A stretch of DNA of 8,086 nucleotides from Eubacteriales Family XIII. Incertae Sedis bacterium (GTDB taxonomy: Bacteria > Bacillota > Clostridia > Peptostreptococcales > Anaerovoracaceae), in assembly GCA_031276775.1 (NCBI GenBank), contig JAISML010000239.1, positions 1 to 8,086 on the forward strand, in the 5' to 3' direction. The notes under the pieces are model-generated. The model was not told where the DNA came from. It was given only the letters and a program-made list of their open reading frames with translations, and made no database searches. Each line of letters opens with the position of its first letter. The stretch's first letter is position 1. The translations under genes were made by a program, and so were the position numbers. Of the stretch, positions 1 to 5,869 are shown one piece after another.

Positions 1-1185
1 CTTCGTCACCGGCAGCACGGCCGCTTTGAACGGCGCAAGCGCCGGATGAAAACGCAGGACGGTGCGGACGTCGTCCGTACTTTTATCGTCGTTCAATGCC
101 TCCTCCTCGTATGCGTTCACGAGGAAAGCCAACGCGACGCGATCGGCGCCCAACGAAGGTTCAATGCAATAGGGAACGTACTTTTCATTTGTTTCGGGAT
201 CCCTGTAGGACAAATCCTGGCCGGAATGCTCCATGTGGCTGCGCAGATCGAAGTCCGTCCGATCCGCGATTCCCCAAAGCTCTCCCCAACCGAAAGGAAA
301 GAGGAATTCGATGTCGGCGGTCGCCTTGCTGTAGTGTGACAGTTCCTCCGCGCCGTGATCCCGAAAACGGACGCGTTCCTCCTTCATGCCCAACGCGCGG
401 AGAAAATCCGCGCAATAGCGTTTCCAGTAGTCAAACCACTCCAAATCGCTGCCCGGCGCGCAAAAGAATTCCAATTCCATCTGCTCGAATTCCCTGGTCC
501 GGAATATGAAGTTGCCCGGCGTAATCTCGTTCCGAAACGATTTCCCGATCTGTGCGATCCCGAAAGGTATTTTCCTGCGGGAAGTCCGCTGTACATTTTT
601 GAAATTCACAAATATGCCCTGCGCGGTTTCCGGGCGCAGATATATTTCATTTTGGGAATCCTCGGTGACGCCGGCATGTGTGCGAAACATGAGGTTGAAC
701 CGGCGGATCCCCGTAAAGTCACTTTCCCCGCATTCGGGACACGCAACCCGGTGTTCCCGAATAAACGTCTCCATTCTGTCGTTGGACCAAGCGTCGACGG
801 AGGGATCGCCCACGAACCCGCCGCCGTCAGCGACAAACCGATCAATCAACTGATCCGCGCGAAATCTGGCTTTGCACGATCTGCAGTCGATGAGCGGATC
901 GGCAAACCCGCCGATGTGCCCGGAAGCCGCCCAAACTTCTCTGTTCATGAGAATGGCGGAGTCCAGACCCACGTTGTGGGGCGATTCCCGGACGAATTTG
1001 CGCCACCACGCCCGCTTGATGTTATTCTTCAGTTCCACGCCCAACGGACCGTAATCCCAACTGTTGGCAAGACCGCCGTAGATGTCGGAACCGGGGTAGA
1101 CAAAGCCCCTGTTCTTGGACAGCGCGACGATCTTGTCCATGGTTACGCCCGCTTGCTCTGTTTCTTCTTTCTCCGTACGTATCAT
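1..1185 (-). CDS. glyQS: Glycyl-tRNA synthetase, alpha2 (single-chain) type, 3' end cut off by the window
   Basis: Charges tRNA-Gly with glycine using ATP in the cytoplasm. The 395 visible residues hold the class II catalytic core: the NSWDYGPLG segment (about 41-49), two CxxC pairs (C101/C104 and C149/C152) that look like the zinc-binding insertion, motif 2 FRNEITPGNF (217-226) with its R-x-E, and motif 3 EPSLGADR (342-349). The frame stays open to position 1, ending at about residue 395 in the start of the anticodon-binding domain (HPALAPFKAAVLPVTK); roughly 70 residues are missing by family comparison. ATG 1185 is 18 nt after the DUF4342 stop and has a weak AAAGGG 13 nt upstream. ATG 1140 (MDKIVALSKNRG) matches the usual family N-terminus but has no visible SD. 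This differs from the two-subunit glyQ/glyS enzyme. Identity is very sure; the start is not. Confidence 0.96.
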   Translation of the reverse strand, partial: MIRTEKEETEQAGVTMDKIVALSKNRGFVYPGSDIYGGLANSWDYGPLGVELKNNIKRAWWRKFVRESPHNVGLDSAILMNREVWAASGHIGGFADPLIDCRSCKARFRADQLIDRFVADGGGFVGDPSVDAWSNDRMETFIREHRVACPECGESDFTGIRRFNLMFRTHAGVTEDSQNEIYLRPETAQGIFVNFKNVQRTSRRKIPFGIAQIGKSFRNEITPGNFIFRTREFEQMELEFFCAPGSDLEWFDYWKRYCADFLRALGMKEERVRFRDHGAEELSHYSKATADIEFLFPFGWGELWGIADRTDFDLRSHMEHSGQDLSYRDPETNEKYVPYCIEPSLGADRVALAFLVNAYEEEALNDDKSTDDVRTVLRFHPALAPFKAAVLPVTK

Positions 1186-1203
1186 GCAAAAACGCTTACC
1201 CTT

Positions 1204-1935
1204 TCAATTTTTGTCCGCGCCTTCGGCGTTTGCGTCGCCGCCTCCGGCATTCCAAGCCCCTGCGGAAGATTCCTGCGCGTCGCCCGCATCGCGCTGCCCC
1301 GCGTCTGCGGTCTCCGCAGACGCGTCCTCGGCACGCTCAACGCGTTTCTTTGCTTCTTCCCACATCTCATCCACCGTGTCTTTAAAATCCTCCGCCCTGA
1401 CGCGCGCGCCTCTTTTCGATCTGCCGATGGCGTCTTTGGTCTTGTTTTTGACATTGCTGTACATCGCGGAACCTTTCTCCTTGATGGTGTCCGCGATATC
1501 GCTGCCTTTCTCCACGACGTCGCCAAAACGATCCCCCGCCTTTTCGCTGACATCGACAACGCTTCCGTCATCTTTGACCAATTCAACCTTGCATTTTGTC
1601 CCAAATGCGGCGATTGCGCCGATTATGGCGGCCCACGGCGCGAGTACCGTACCGACGATCCCGATGTTCACGGGAAGGTTCAGCACCACTTCGCCGTCTT
1701 TTTCTATCCTGATTTTCGAAACATTTCCCTTTTTTACCGCTTCCTTGATTCTGTCGAGCAATTGCGCCGCCTGATCGCCCATCTTGTCGGCGCCGGACAT
1801 GTTGATGGTTTCCTCGATGGCGATGATGGCGTCAACGACGTTTCCGTCCGCCGCCTCGAGCGCGTCTTTCGCTTCCTTGTAGCTGACCCCGGTTCTGTCC
1901 TTTACCAGTTCCACCTTTTCCAAAGTGATTTCCAT
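1204..1935 (-). CDS. DUF4342 protein with UBA/TS-N-like N-terminus and 11-residue-repeat tail
   Basis: Function unknown. Residues 1-42 (EKVELVKDRTGVSYKEAKDA onward) resemble the UBA/TS-N three-helix domain at the N-terminus of EF-Ts and NAC-type proteins. Residues about 55-128 fit DUF4342: a basic amphipathic segment, KIRIEKDGEVVLNLPVN (74-90), a hydrophobic Gly/Ala stretch (91-112) that could contact a membrane, then CKVELVKDDGSVVDV. Residues 131-207 are charged and helical with strict 11-residue periodicity; 208-243 is an Ala/Gly/Asp-rich, probably disordered end. The second ATG is chosen because AAAGGAGGG abuts the first ATG (1941) and sits 7 nt before the second. The gene lies 123 nt after recO and 18 nt before glyQS, so it is probably co-transcribed with glyQS. 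A 5-bp hairpin with flanking pairs (1958-1978) precedes the SD. The family call is from remembered sequence pattern. Confidence 0.85.
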   Translation of the reverse strand: MEITLEKVELVKDRTGVSYKEAKDALEAADGNVVDAIIAIEETINMSGADKMGDQAAQLLDRIKEAVKKGNVSKIRIEKDGEVVLNLPVNIGIVGTVLAPWAAIIGAIAAFGTKCKVELVKDDGSVVDVSEKAGDRFGDVVEKGSDIADTIKEKGSAMYSNVKNKTKDAIGRSKRGARVRAEDFKDTVDEMWEEAKKRVERAEDASAETADAGQRDAGDAQESSAGAWNAGGGDANAEGADKN

Positions 1936-1941
1936 TTTCAT

Positions 1942-1950
1942 CCCTCCTTT
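1942..1950 (-). promoter_or_regulatory. Ribosome binding site that decides the DUF4342 start
   Basis: The minus strand reads AAAGGAGGG directly before ATG 1941. That leaves only 1 nt between GGAGG and the first ATG but 7 nt to the in-frame ATG at 1935, so the second ATG is the better start. The resulting N-terminus, MEITLEK, also fits the family. Confidence 0.75.
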
Positions 1951-2058
1951 GTCCCGTTTCGCCGCATTGTGCGGAGAAAAACACGCGTTAACTTAGTGCG
2001 ACCGACCCACCTGCCCTCTCATCGGACACGCGGCGAACGATCCTCCATGAACGGTACT

Positions 2059-2763
2059 CTAATGATCGTACGCAACGCTCTTCAACGGACCGACATCCAA
2101 ATGTTGTTCGGCATACTGTATGATGAGCCGCAGGAGCCGGGCGCTTTTGTCCTCATCCAACATCAGTCTTTCCATTCGTTCCGGCGGATTCTCCATCAGA
2201 TAAACCAATATGTTCACTATATCAAACCCAAGTCCGGAAAGCAACTCATCGTGCCGAAAATTTTCCGCTTCCGGGAATACGCCGGACAATTGCAACACCT
2301 TGACCAGATAAACCAAAGAGATGGTGTCGAAACCGCGTTTCCGCTTTCCGAGCAAATCGAGACAGGTGAGCAAAAGCGCATAGACGTCGGGCGCGGGTAC
2401 TTCCTCGGGCAGGAACTTTCCCGTAAATTCCAAGAGCAACGAGGCGTTTAAAAATTTTCCGTAGTTCTCCCCGAAGTTGTAATAGGATTGAATGGTTTCC
2501 GCGCTTGTGATATTCACATAACCCCTGCCTGACGCAAGTTGATACCTGCCGCGCGTGAACGGCCGCACGGCCAAAGCGGATTTGCTTTTGCTCCTTTCCG
2601 AGATGGACGTCCCGGCGCCGATCTTCCCGTACGCGTCCGAAAACAGCAGAAGCAAACGTCTCCCTTTCAACGCTTTCGTCTGGCGGATCACGATGCCCTC
2701 GCACTCACCGCAGATCATGTCCGCACCGCCCGTTTTGCGCTTCCCGGAATCGGCCGCCCGCAT
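2059..2763 (-). CDS. recO: DNA repair protein RecO, zinc-cysteine-free form
   Basis: RecO mediates RecA loading onto SSB-coated single-stranded DNA in the RecFOR recombination pathway and anneals complementary strands. The 234-residue product has the N-terminal OB-fold region at about 20-95 (CEGIVIRQTK, then LLLLFSDAYGKIGAGTSI and ALAVRPFTRGRYQL) and a helical C-terminal domain (96-225), ending in the family-typical HLDVGPLKSVAY. The start at 2763 is 15 nt after the era stop and has AGGAG 6 nt upstream; an internal ATG at 2718 (MICGECEG) has a poorer site. Unlike the Bacillus and Deinococcus forms, the C-terminal domain has no CxxC pairs. An unusual CGEC lies at 18-21. The era-recO order supports the call. 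The stop is followed by an intergenic gap with no clear terminator. Confidence 0.9.
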   Translation of the reverse strand: MRAADSGKRKTGGADMICGECEGIVIRQTKALKGRRLLLLFSDAYGKIGAGTSISERSKSKSALAVRPFTRGRYQLASGRGYVNITSAETIQSYYNFGENYGKFLNASLLLEFTGKFLPEEVPAPDVYALLLTCLDLLGKRKRGFDTISLVYLVKVLQLSGVFPEAENFRHDELLSGLGFDIVNILVYLMENPPERMERLMLDEDKSARLLRLIIQYAEQHLDVGPLKSVAYDH

Positions 2764-2778
2764 TCCCCGCTCCTGCCG

Positions 2779-3690
2779 TCATTCCTTGTACCCCAACACG
2801 TTCAGCATGTGATCGCTGTCCCGCCAACGATCTTTCACTTTGACCCACAGCTCCAAAAATACTTTCGTCCCAAGCAGGGCTTCCAATTCGAGGCGGGCGC
2901 TCTTGCCGACGCCTTTCAGCTTCTTGCCGTCCTTGCCAATGATGATGCTTTTGTGGGATTTCTTTTCGGTGTAGATCAATGCCGATATCCCGGTCAGCTT
3001 GGATCCCTCTTCGTATTTTTCGATCTCCACCGCCACCCCGTGCGGCACCTCGTCATCCAAATACATCAGCAGTTTTTCCCGAATGATCTCGCAGGCGATG
3101 AACCGTTCGGGATGATCCGTCACCATATCCGCCGGGAAATATTGCGGTCCTTCTTTCATACGGCGCTTCAGCGCTTCGCGCACTGCGGGAACATTCCCGC
3201 CGCTTATGGCGCATGTGCCGATCAGTTCCTCGAACAGTCCCGTCTTTTCGTATGCTTCGTAAGTGTGCCTGAACCTGTCGGGATCCATCCTGTCCATCTT
3301 GTTGATGATGAGCAATTTGGGCGTATCGACATGCGCCAACTTTTCCGCGATGAAACTGTCCCCGCCTTTGTCCGCGTACATCTCATCGACGAGAAAGAGG
3401 ATGACGTCCACCTCGTTCAGCGTACCCATCGCCGTCCGCGTCATGTATTCCCCCAGTTTGTTTCTCGGTCGGGCAATGCCGGGCGTGTCGAGGAAGACGA
3501 TCTGCCATCCGCCGTTCTCGCCCATCTCGCTGTAAATACCTCTGATGCGGTTGCGCGTCGTCTGGGGCTTGTCCGTGGCGATGGCGATCTTTTCCCCGAT
3601 CAACGCGTTCAAGAGTGTCGATTTCCCCACGTTGGGGCGTCCGACAATGGCGACAAAGCCGGATCGGATCCCATGTTCATTCTTCTTCAT
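2779..3690 (-). CDS. era: GTPase Era, 30S ribosome assembly factor
   Basis: Era is a GTP-binding protein that binds the 3' end of 16S rRNA and helps mature the 30S subunit. The 303-residue product has the normal length. The G domain shows G1 GRPNVGKST (17-25), G2 around T44/T45 (KPQTTRNRIRG), G3 DTPG (68-71) and G4 NKMD (130-133). The C-terminal KH domain carries IIIGKDGKKLKGVGKSAR (249-266). The G5 region reads CAISGGN, where the family usually has a longer SA-x-x-G loop. The frame stays open further upstream to 3852, but ATG 3690 is chosen because GGAGG lies 6 nt before it and the G1 motif then falls at the usual distance. The start overlaps the end of ybeY by 14 nt, suggesting translational coupling; recO follows after 15 nt. 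Confidence 0.98.
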   Translation of the reverse strand: MKKNEHGIRSGFVAIVGRPNVGKSTLLNALIGEKIAIATDKPQTTRNRIRGIYSEMGENGGWQIVFLDTPGIARPRNKLGEYMTRTAMGTLNEVDVILFLVDEMYADKGGDSFIAEKLAHVDTPKLLIINKMDRMDPDRFRHTYEAYEKTGLFEELIGTCAISGGNVPAVREALKRRMKEGPQYFPADMVTDHPERFIACEIIREKLLMYLDDEVPHGVAVEIEKYEEGSKLTGISALIYTEKKSHKSIIIGKDGKKLKGVGKSARLELEALLGTKVFLELWVKVKDRWRDSDHMLNVLGYKE

Positions 3691-4297
3691 CCGCAACCTC
3701 CCCAACCGTTTGAACCGGCCTTCCTCTTTCCTTCCATTCCGGGCCGTGCGGCCCAACGTCCCCGGCCGTCCGGACTGCCGCGCGTTTTCCCGCATTGCCG
3801 TCGGCCGCGCATATCGCCGCCCCGGATGCCGCAATGTTTCCGACGGCGGCAAGCGCCGCTTTCTCCGCCGTTCTCATGCGCCGCTTCCGATCCGCGGTTT
3901 CGTGATCGTACCCCAAGAGATGAAACATACTGTGTACGAACAGGTAGAGACTTTCACGCTCGGAACTGTGACCGTATTTCCGTGCCTGCGCAGCCGCCCG
4001 CGCCGGACAGATCACGATGTCGCCCATTGACACCCGGGCGCCGCGCAGCCCCCTGATCGAATTTCTCAGCGCATCGGCGTCGGGATATTGGGGGAAAGAA
4101 AGCACATCGGTGACGCGATCAATCCCCCGGTACCGCTTGTTCAATGCCCGCATCTCGGTCTCATCCACGAATGACACGCTCACCTCGATCGGGTCTCCGG
4201 CGACGGCGACTTGCGCCAATACCGCTTCGCCCGCCCGAAACAGCAGGTTTCGAAGGCGTCTCCCGGGCGGACGCTCCCCGTCCCAAACGATATTCAC
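3677..4297 (-). CDS. ybeY: Endoribonuclease YbeY / rRNA maturation factor, with C-terminal extension
   Basis: YbeY is a zinc metalloprotein implicated in 16S rRNA 3' end maturation and ribosome quality control. The zinc motif is HSMFHLLGYDH, with H122, H126 and H132. The family-typical NKRYRGIDRVTDVLSFP lies at about 53-69 and GDIVIC at 92-97. The family usually ends near residue 150-165, just after the helix following the His motif; here an extra Ala/Gly/Arg-rich tail runs to residue 206 (from about 153). The GTG start overlaps the phoH stop in a GTGA overlap, typical of coupled translation, and no strong independent SD is seen. The last 14 nt overlap era. The tail DNA is GC-rich and contains a small perfect inverted repeat (3741-3754). 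Core identity is sure; the tail's role is unknown. Confidence 0.95.
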   Translation of the reverse strand: MNIVWDGERPPGRRLRNLLFRAGEAVLAQVAVAGDPIEVSVSFVDETEMRALNKRYRGIDRVTDVLSFPQYPDADALRNSIRGLRGARVSMGDIVICPARAAAQARKYGHSSERESLYLFVHSMFHLLGYDHETADRKRRMRTAEKAALAAVGNIAASGAAICAADGNAGKRAAVRTAGDVGPHGPEWKERGRPVQTVGEVADEEE

Positions 4298-5301
4298 GGT
4301 CCGCCCGCCCTGTTCCCGGTTTGCCGCGCGGATTTCTTCCCTGCGGTTCGCCGCTCATATTGTTCATACGCGCCGATAATTTTCCTGACGAGGGAATGGC
4401 GCACGACATCGCCGTCCTGCAGATAACAGAATTCTATGTCTTTCACCTTCTCCAAAACCTTGGCGGCGTGTACGAGTCCCGAGGTTTTTCCCTCCGGCAG
4501 ATCGATCTGCGTAATGTCTCCTGTCACAACCACCCTGGATCCGAACCCCATGCGCGTGAGGAACATCTTCATCTGCTCCTTCGTGGTGTTCTGCGCCTCA
4601 TCGAGAATGATAAACGCATTGTCCAAGGTACGGCCGCGCATGTAGGCCAACGGGACGACTTCGATGGTCTCCTTTTCCTTGAGCCGGAGGGTGGTATCCC
4701 GGCCCATGATCTCATAAAGGGCGTCATAGAGCGGACGCAGATAGGGATCGACTTTCTCCTGCAGATCCCCCGGCAGGAATCCCAACCGCTCTCCGGCCTC
4801 CACGGCGGGACGCGCCAAGATGATTTTTTCGGCGTCCTTGTTCTTGAACGCGCGTACCGCCGACGCGACGGCCAGATATGTCTTTCCCGTCCCCGCGGGA
4901 CCGATTCCGAACACGACCTCCCGGCCCCTGATCGCTTTCACATACGCCGCCTGACCCAGCGTCTTGGCCTTGATGGGCTTTCCTTTGTGGGTGAACGCGA
5001 TGATGTCCCTGTCGATGTCGCTATCCCCGTATGAAACGCCGCTCTCATGAAGACCGATCACGTATTCGATCTTCTGTTTGTCCAATCTGTCACCGCGTTC
5101 GACGATCCGTAGGAGATCTGAGATCACCTGTCCTGCGTTTTTTGCGCCCTTGCCGGTCACGATCAGTTCGTCGCTTCTCAAAACGCATCCCACGCCCAAG
5201 GCGTCTTCTAGAATTTTCAGATTGCCGTCCATGCTGCCGAACAGCGCCCTCGCGTCCCCGTCCCCGCCGATCCGTATTCTGACCTCGTCCGCCGCTTCCA
5301 A
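4294..5301 (-). CDS. phoH: PhoH-like ATPase (PhoH/YbeZ family)
   Basis: Cytoplasmic P-loop ATPase of the PhoH family, the usual partner gene of ybeY and thought to act with it in RNA metabolism; the exact reaction is not established. The 335-residue protein has an N-terminal region (1-100) that fits the KH-like part of the family, Walker A GPAGTGKT (134-141), ARPAVEAGERLGFLPGDLQE (163-182), Walker B IILDEAQN (231-238) and VVVTGDITQIDLP (257-269). The final 20 residues form a basic, probably disordered tail. The TTG start has AAAGGGG 5 nt upstream, and no in-frame ATG exists between it and the preceding gene. Its stop overlaps the ybeY GTG start by 4 nt. It begins 201 nt after rpsU; no promoter is obvious in that gap, so it may depend on rpsU read-through. 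Confidence 0.96.
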   Translation of the reverse strand: MEAADEVRIRIGGDGDARALFGSMDGNLKILEDALGVGCVLRSDELIVTGKGAKNAGQVISDLLRIVERGDRLDKQKIEYVIGLHESGVSYGDSDIDRDIIAFTHKGKPIKAKTLGQAAYVKAIRGREVVFGIGPAGTGKTYLAVASAVRAFKNKDAEKIILARPAVEAGERLGFLPGDLQEKVDPYLRPLYDALYEIMGRDTTLRLKEKETIEVVPLAYMRGRTLDNAFIILDEAQNTTKEQMKMFLTRMGFGSRVVVTGDITQIDLPEGKTSGLVHAAKVLEKVKDIEFCYLQDGDVVRHSLVRKIIGAYEQYERRTAGKKSARQTGNRAGGP

Positions 5302-5409
5302 ACTTTCCCCTTTCCTTTCAAATACGGTGGTTCCTCAAAGGTTGGCGGCAGCCAAATGGATCGTTTCGCCGCCCGCCGTTCCGCCCGTTTCCCCAAACAA
5401 ACGTTGCGA

Positions 5410-5441
5410 AAGCAAAACACGACCCGCGTTTGAAACGCGGG
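5410..5441 (-). terminator. Possible (leaky) terminator after rpsU
   Basis: A perfect inverted repeat, CCCGCGTTT-G-AAACGCGGG on the plus strand (5423-5441), would fold as a GC-rich 6-7 bp stem in the minus-strand transcript. It is followed by an interrupted T-rich stretch (TCGTGTTTTGCTTT). It sits 62 nt after the rpsU stop. The T-run is imperfect, so it could be a partial terminator that raises rpsU over phoH, or only a 3'-stabilising hairpin. No other hairpin with a T-run is seen between rpsU and phoH. Confidence 0.5.
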
Positions 5442-5502
5442 CCGAATATAAGTCATATCCCATGATGCTCATCGGCGCACCGAAATTCAATGAAACGCCT
5501 AC

Positions 5503-5682
5503 CTAATACTTCCGAGCTTTTTTTCTCGCAGCTTCGGATTTCTTCTTTCTCTTGACGCTCGGCTTTTCGTAATGCTCTCTCTTGCGCAATTCGGACATAA
5601 CGCCGTCTCTCGCACAAGAACGCTTGAAACGCTTCAGGGCGCTCTCAAGGCTTTCGTTTTCCCTGACTATTACCTGTGCCAA
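5503..5682 (-). CDS. rpsU: 30S ribosomal protein S21
   Basis: Small basic protein of the 30S subunit, located near the anti-SD end of 16S rRNA and involved in initiation. The 59-residue product reads MAQVIVRENESLESALKRFK at its N-terminus, then a helical basic body with the family signature REHYEKPSVKRKKKSEAARK (34-53). A GTG at 5691 is in frame three codons earlier, but it lies inside the SD sequence and cannot serve as the start. TTG 5682 has GGAGG 8 nt upstream and gives the normal S21 length and N-terminus. A consensus promoter precedes the gene, and a hairpin that may be a leaky terminator follows. The neighbours phoH, ybeY and era also relate to the 30S subunit. Confidence 0.97.
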   Translation of the reverse strand: MAQVIVRENESLESALKRFKRSCARDGVMSELRKREHYEKPSVKRKKKSEAARKKARKY

Positions 5683-5827
5683 CTTTGTCACCTCCTCCTT
5701 GCCTGTCTTTTCCCCGCATCCTGCGCGAGTCCCCCGCAATCAATCCTTCACTGTCCTTTTTCGCATCCTGCGCGGATTCCGCGTTCGTTCCCCGGTCACG
5801 CGCATTCATGCGCGTTCTTTCCCCGCT
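5683..5827 (-). promoter_or_regulatory. rpsU 5' leader with hairpins and a duplicated motif
   Basis: About 145 nt lie between the predicted transcription start and the rpsU start. The minus strand is strongly purine-rich with many GGA triplets. It can form ACGCGC/GCGCGT (5798-5815) and a small CGCG stem (5771-5783). The 13-mer CGCGCAGGATGCG occurs twice (5762-5774 and 5715-5727), and each copy can fold as CGCA-GGA-TGCG. No CCUCC-type sequence able to mask the SD is visible. A regulatory role is inference. Confidence 0.45.
5688..5696 (-). promoter_or_regulatory. Very strong SD of rpsU, deciding a TTG start
   Basis: The minus strand reads AAGGAGGAGGTGA (5700-5688). The last nine bases, AGGAGGTGA, are a perfect complement of the conserved 16S 3' tail (established anti-SD sequence). 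GGAGG lies 8 nt before TTG 5682, while the alternative GTG (5691-5689) is part of the SD itself. Confidence 0.85.
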
Positions 5828-5832
5828 CTTGC

Positions 5833-5861
5833 ATTATACACAACCCCGCGCGAAAATTCAA
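5833..5861 (-). promoter_or_regulatory. Sigma-70/SigA-type promoter for rpsU
   Basis: On the minus strand, -35 TTGAAT (5861-5856) and a perfect -10 TATAAT (5838-5833) are separated by exactly 17 nt. The -35 matches the consensus at four of six positions. The predicted start is near 5827. The promoter begins 8 nt after the stop of the HIT gene, with no terminator seen between them, and points to rpsU and possibly the genes after it. Confidence 0.85.
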
Positions 5862-5869
5862 GGTTTTTC

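Noticed and set aside
1958..1978. Hairpin upstream of DUF4342 as a terminator of recO
   Set aside because: The stem is short and is followed on the minus strand by GAAACGGG, not by a T-run; the T-rich stretch lies on the wrong side.
1990..2024. Glycine-rich leader peptide controlling glyQS
   Set aside because: The 9- and 13-codon frames have only two Gly codons each and are not followed by alternative terminator and antiterminator stems.
355..2451. A 698-codon open frame on the plus strand
   Set aside because: It lies exactly antisense, codon for codon in register, to glyQS, the DUF4342 gene and recO, which all share one frame. These genes rarely use TTA, CTA or TCA, so the opposite strand stays open. 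The product has no recognisable domain.
3691..3852. An N-terminal extension of Era of 54 residues
   Set aside because: The frame is open, but GGAGG 6 nt before ATG 3690 and the normal Era N-terminus mark the later start. The extension would lie in DNA already coding the ybeY tail in another frame.
2539..4056. A 505-codon open frame on the plus strand
   Set aside because: It is antisense to recO, era and the ybeY tail, whose products are clear family members; its own product is Arg/Pro-rich without recognisable motifs.
5217..5456. A 79-codon minus-strand frame overlapping the start of phoH
   Set aside because: It runs out of frame through the phoH 5' end, has no SD and gives an Arg-rich product without resemblance to known families.
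5689..5691. GTG as the start of rpsU
   Set aside because: It is part of the SD sequence, so a ribosome bound there could not initiate at it; TTG 5682 has proper spacing and gives the usual S21 N-terminus.
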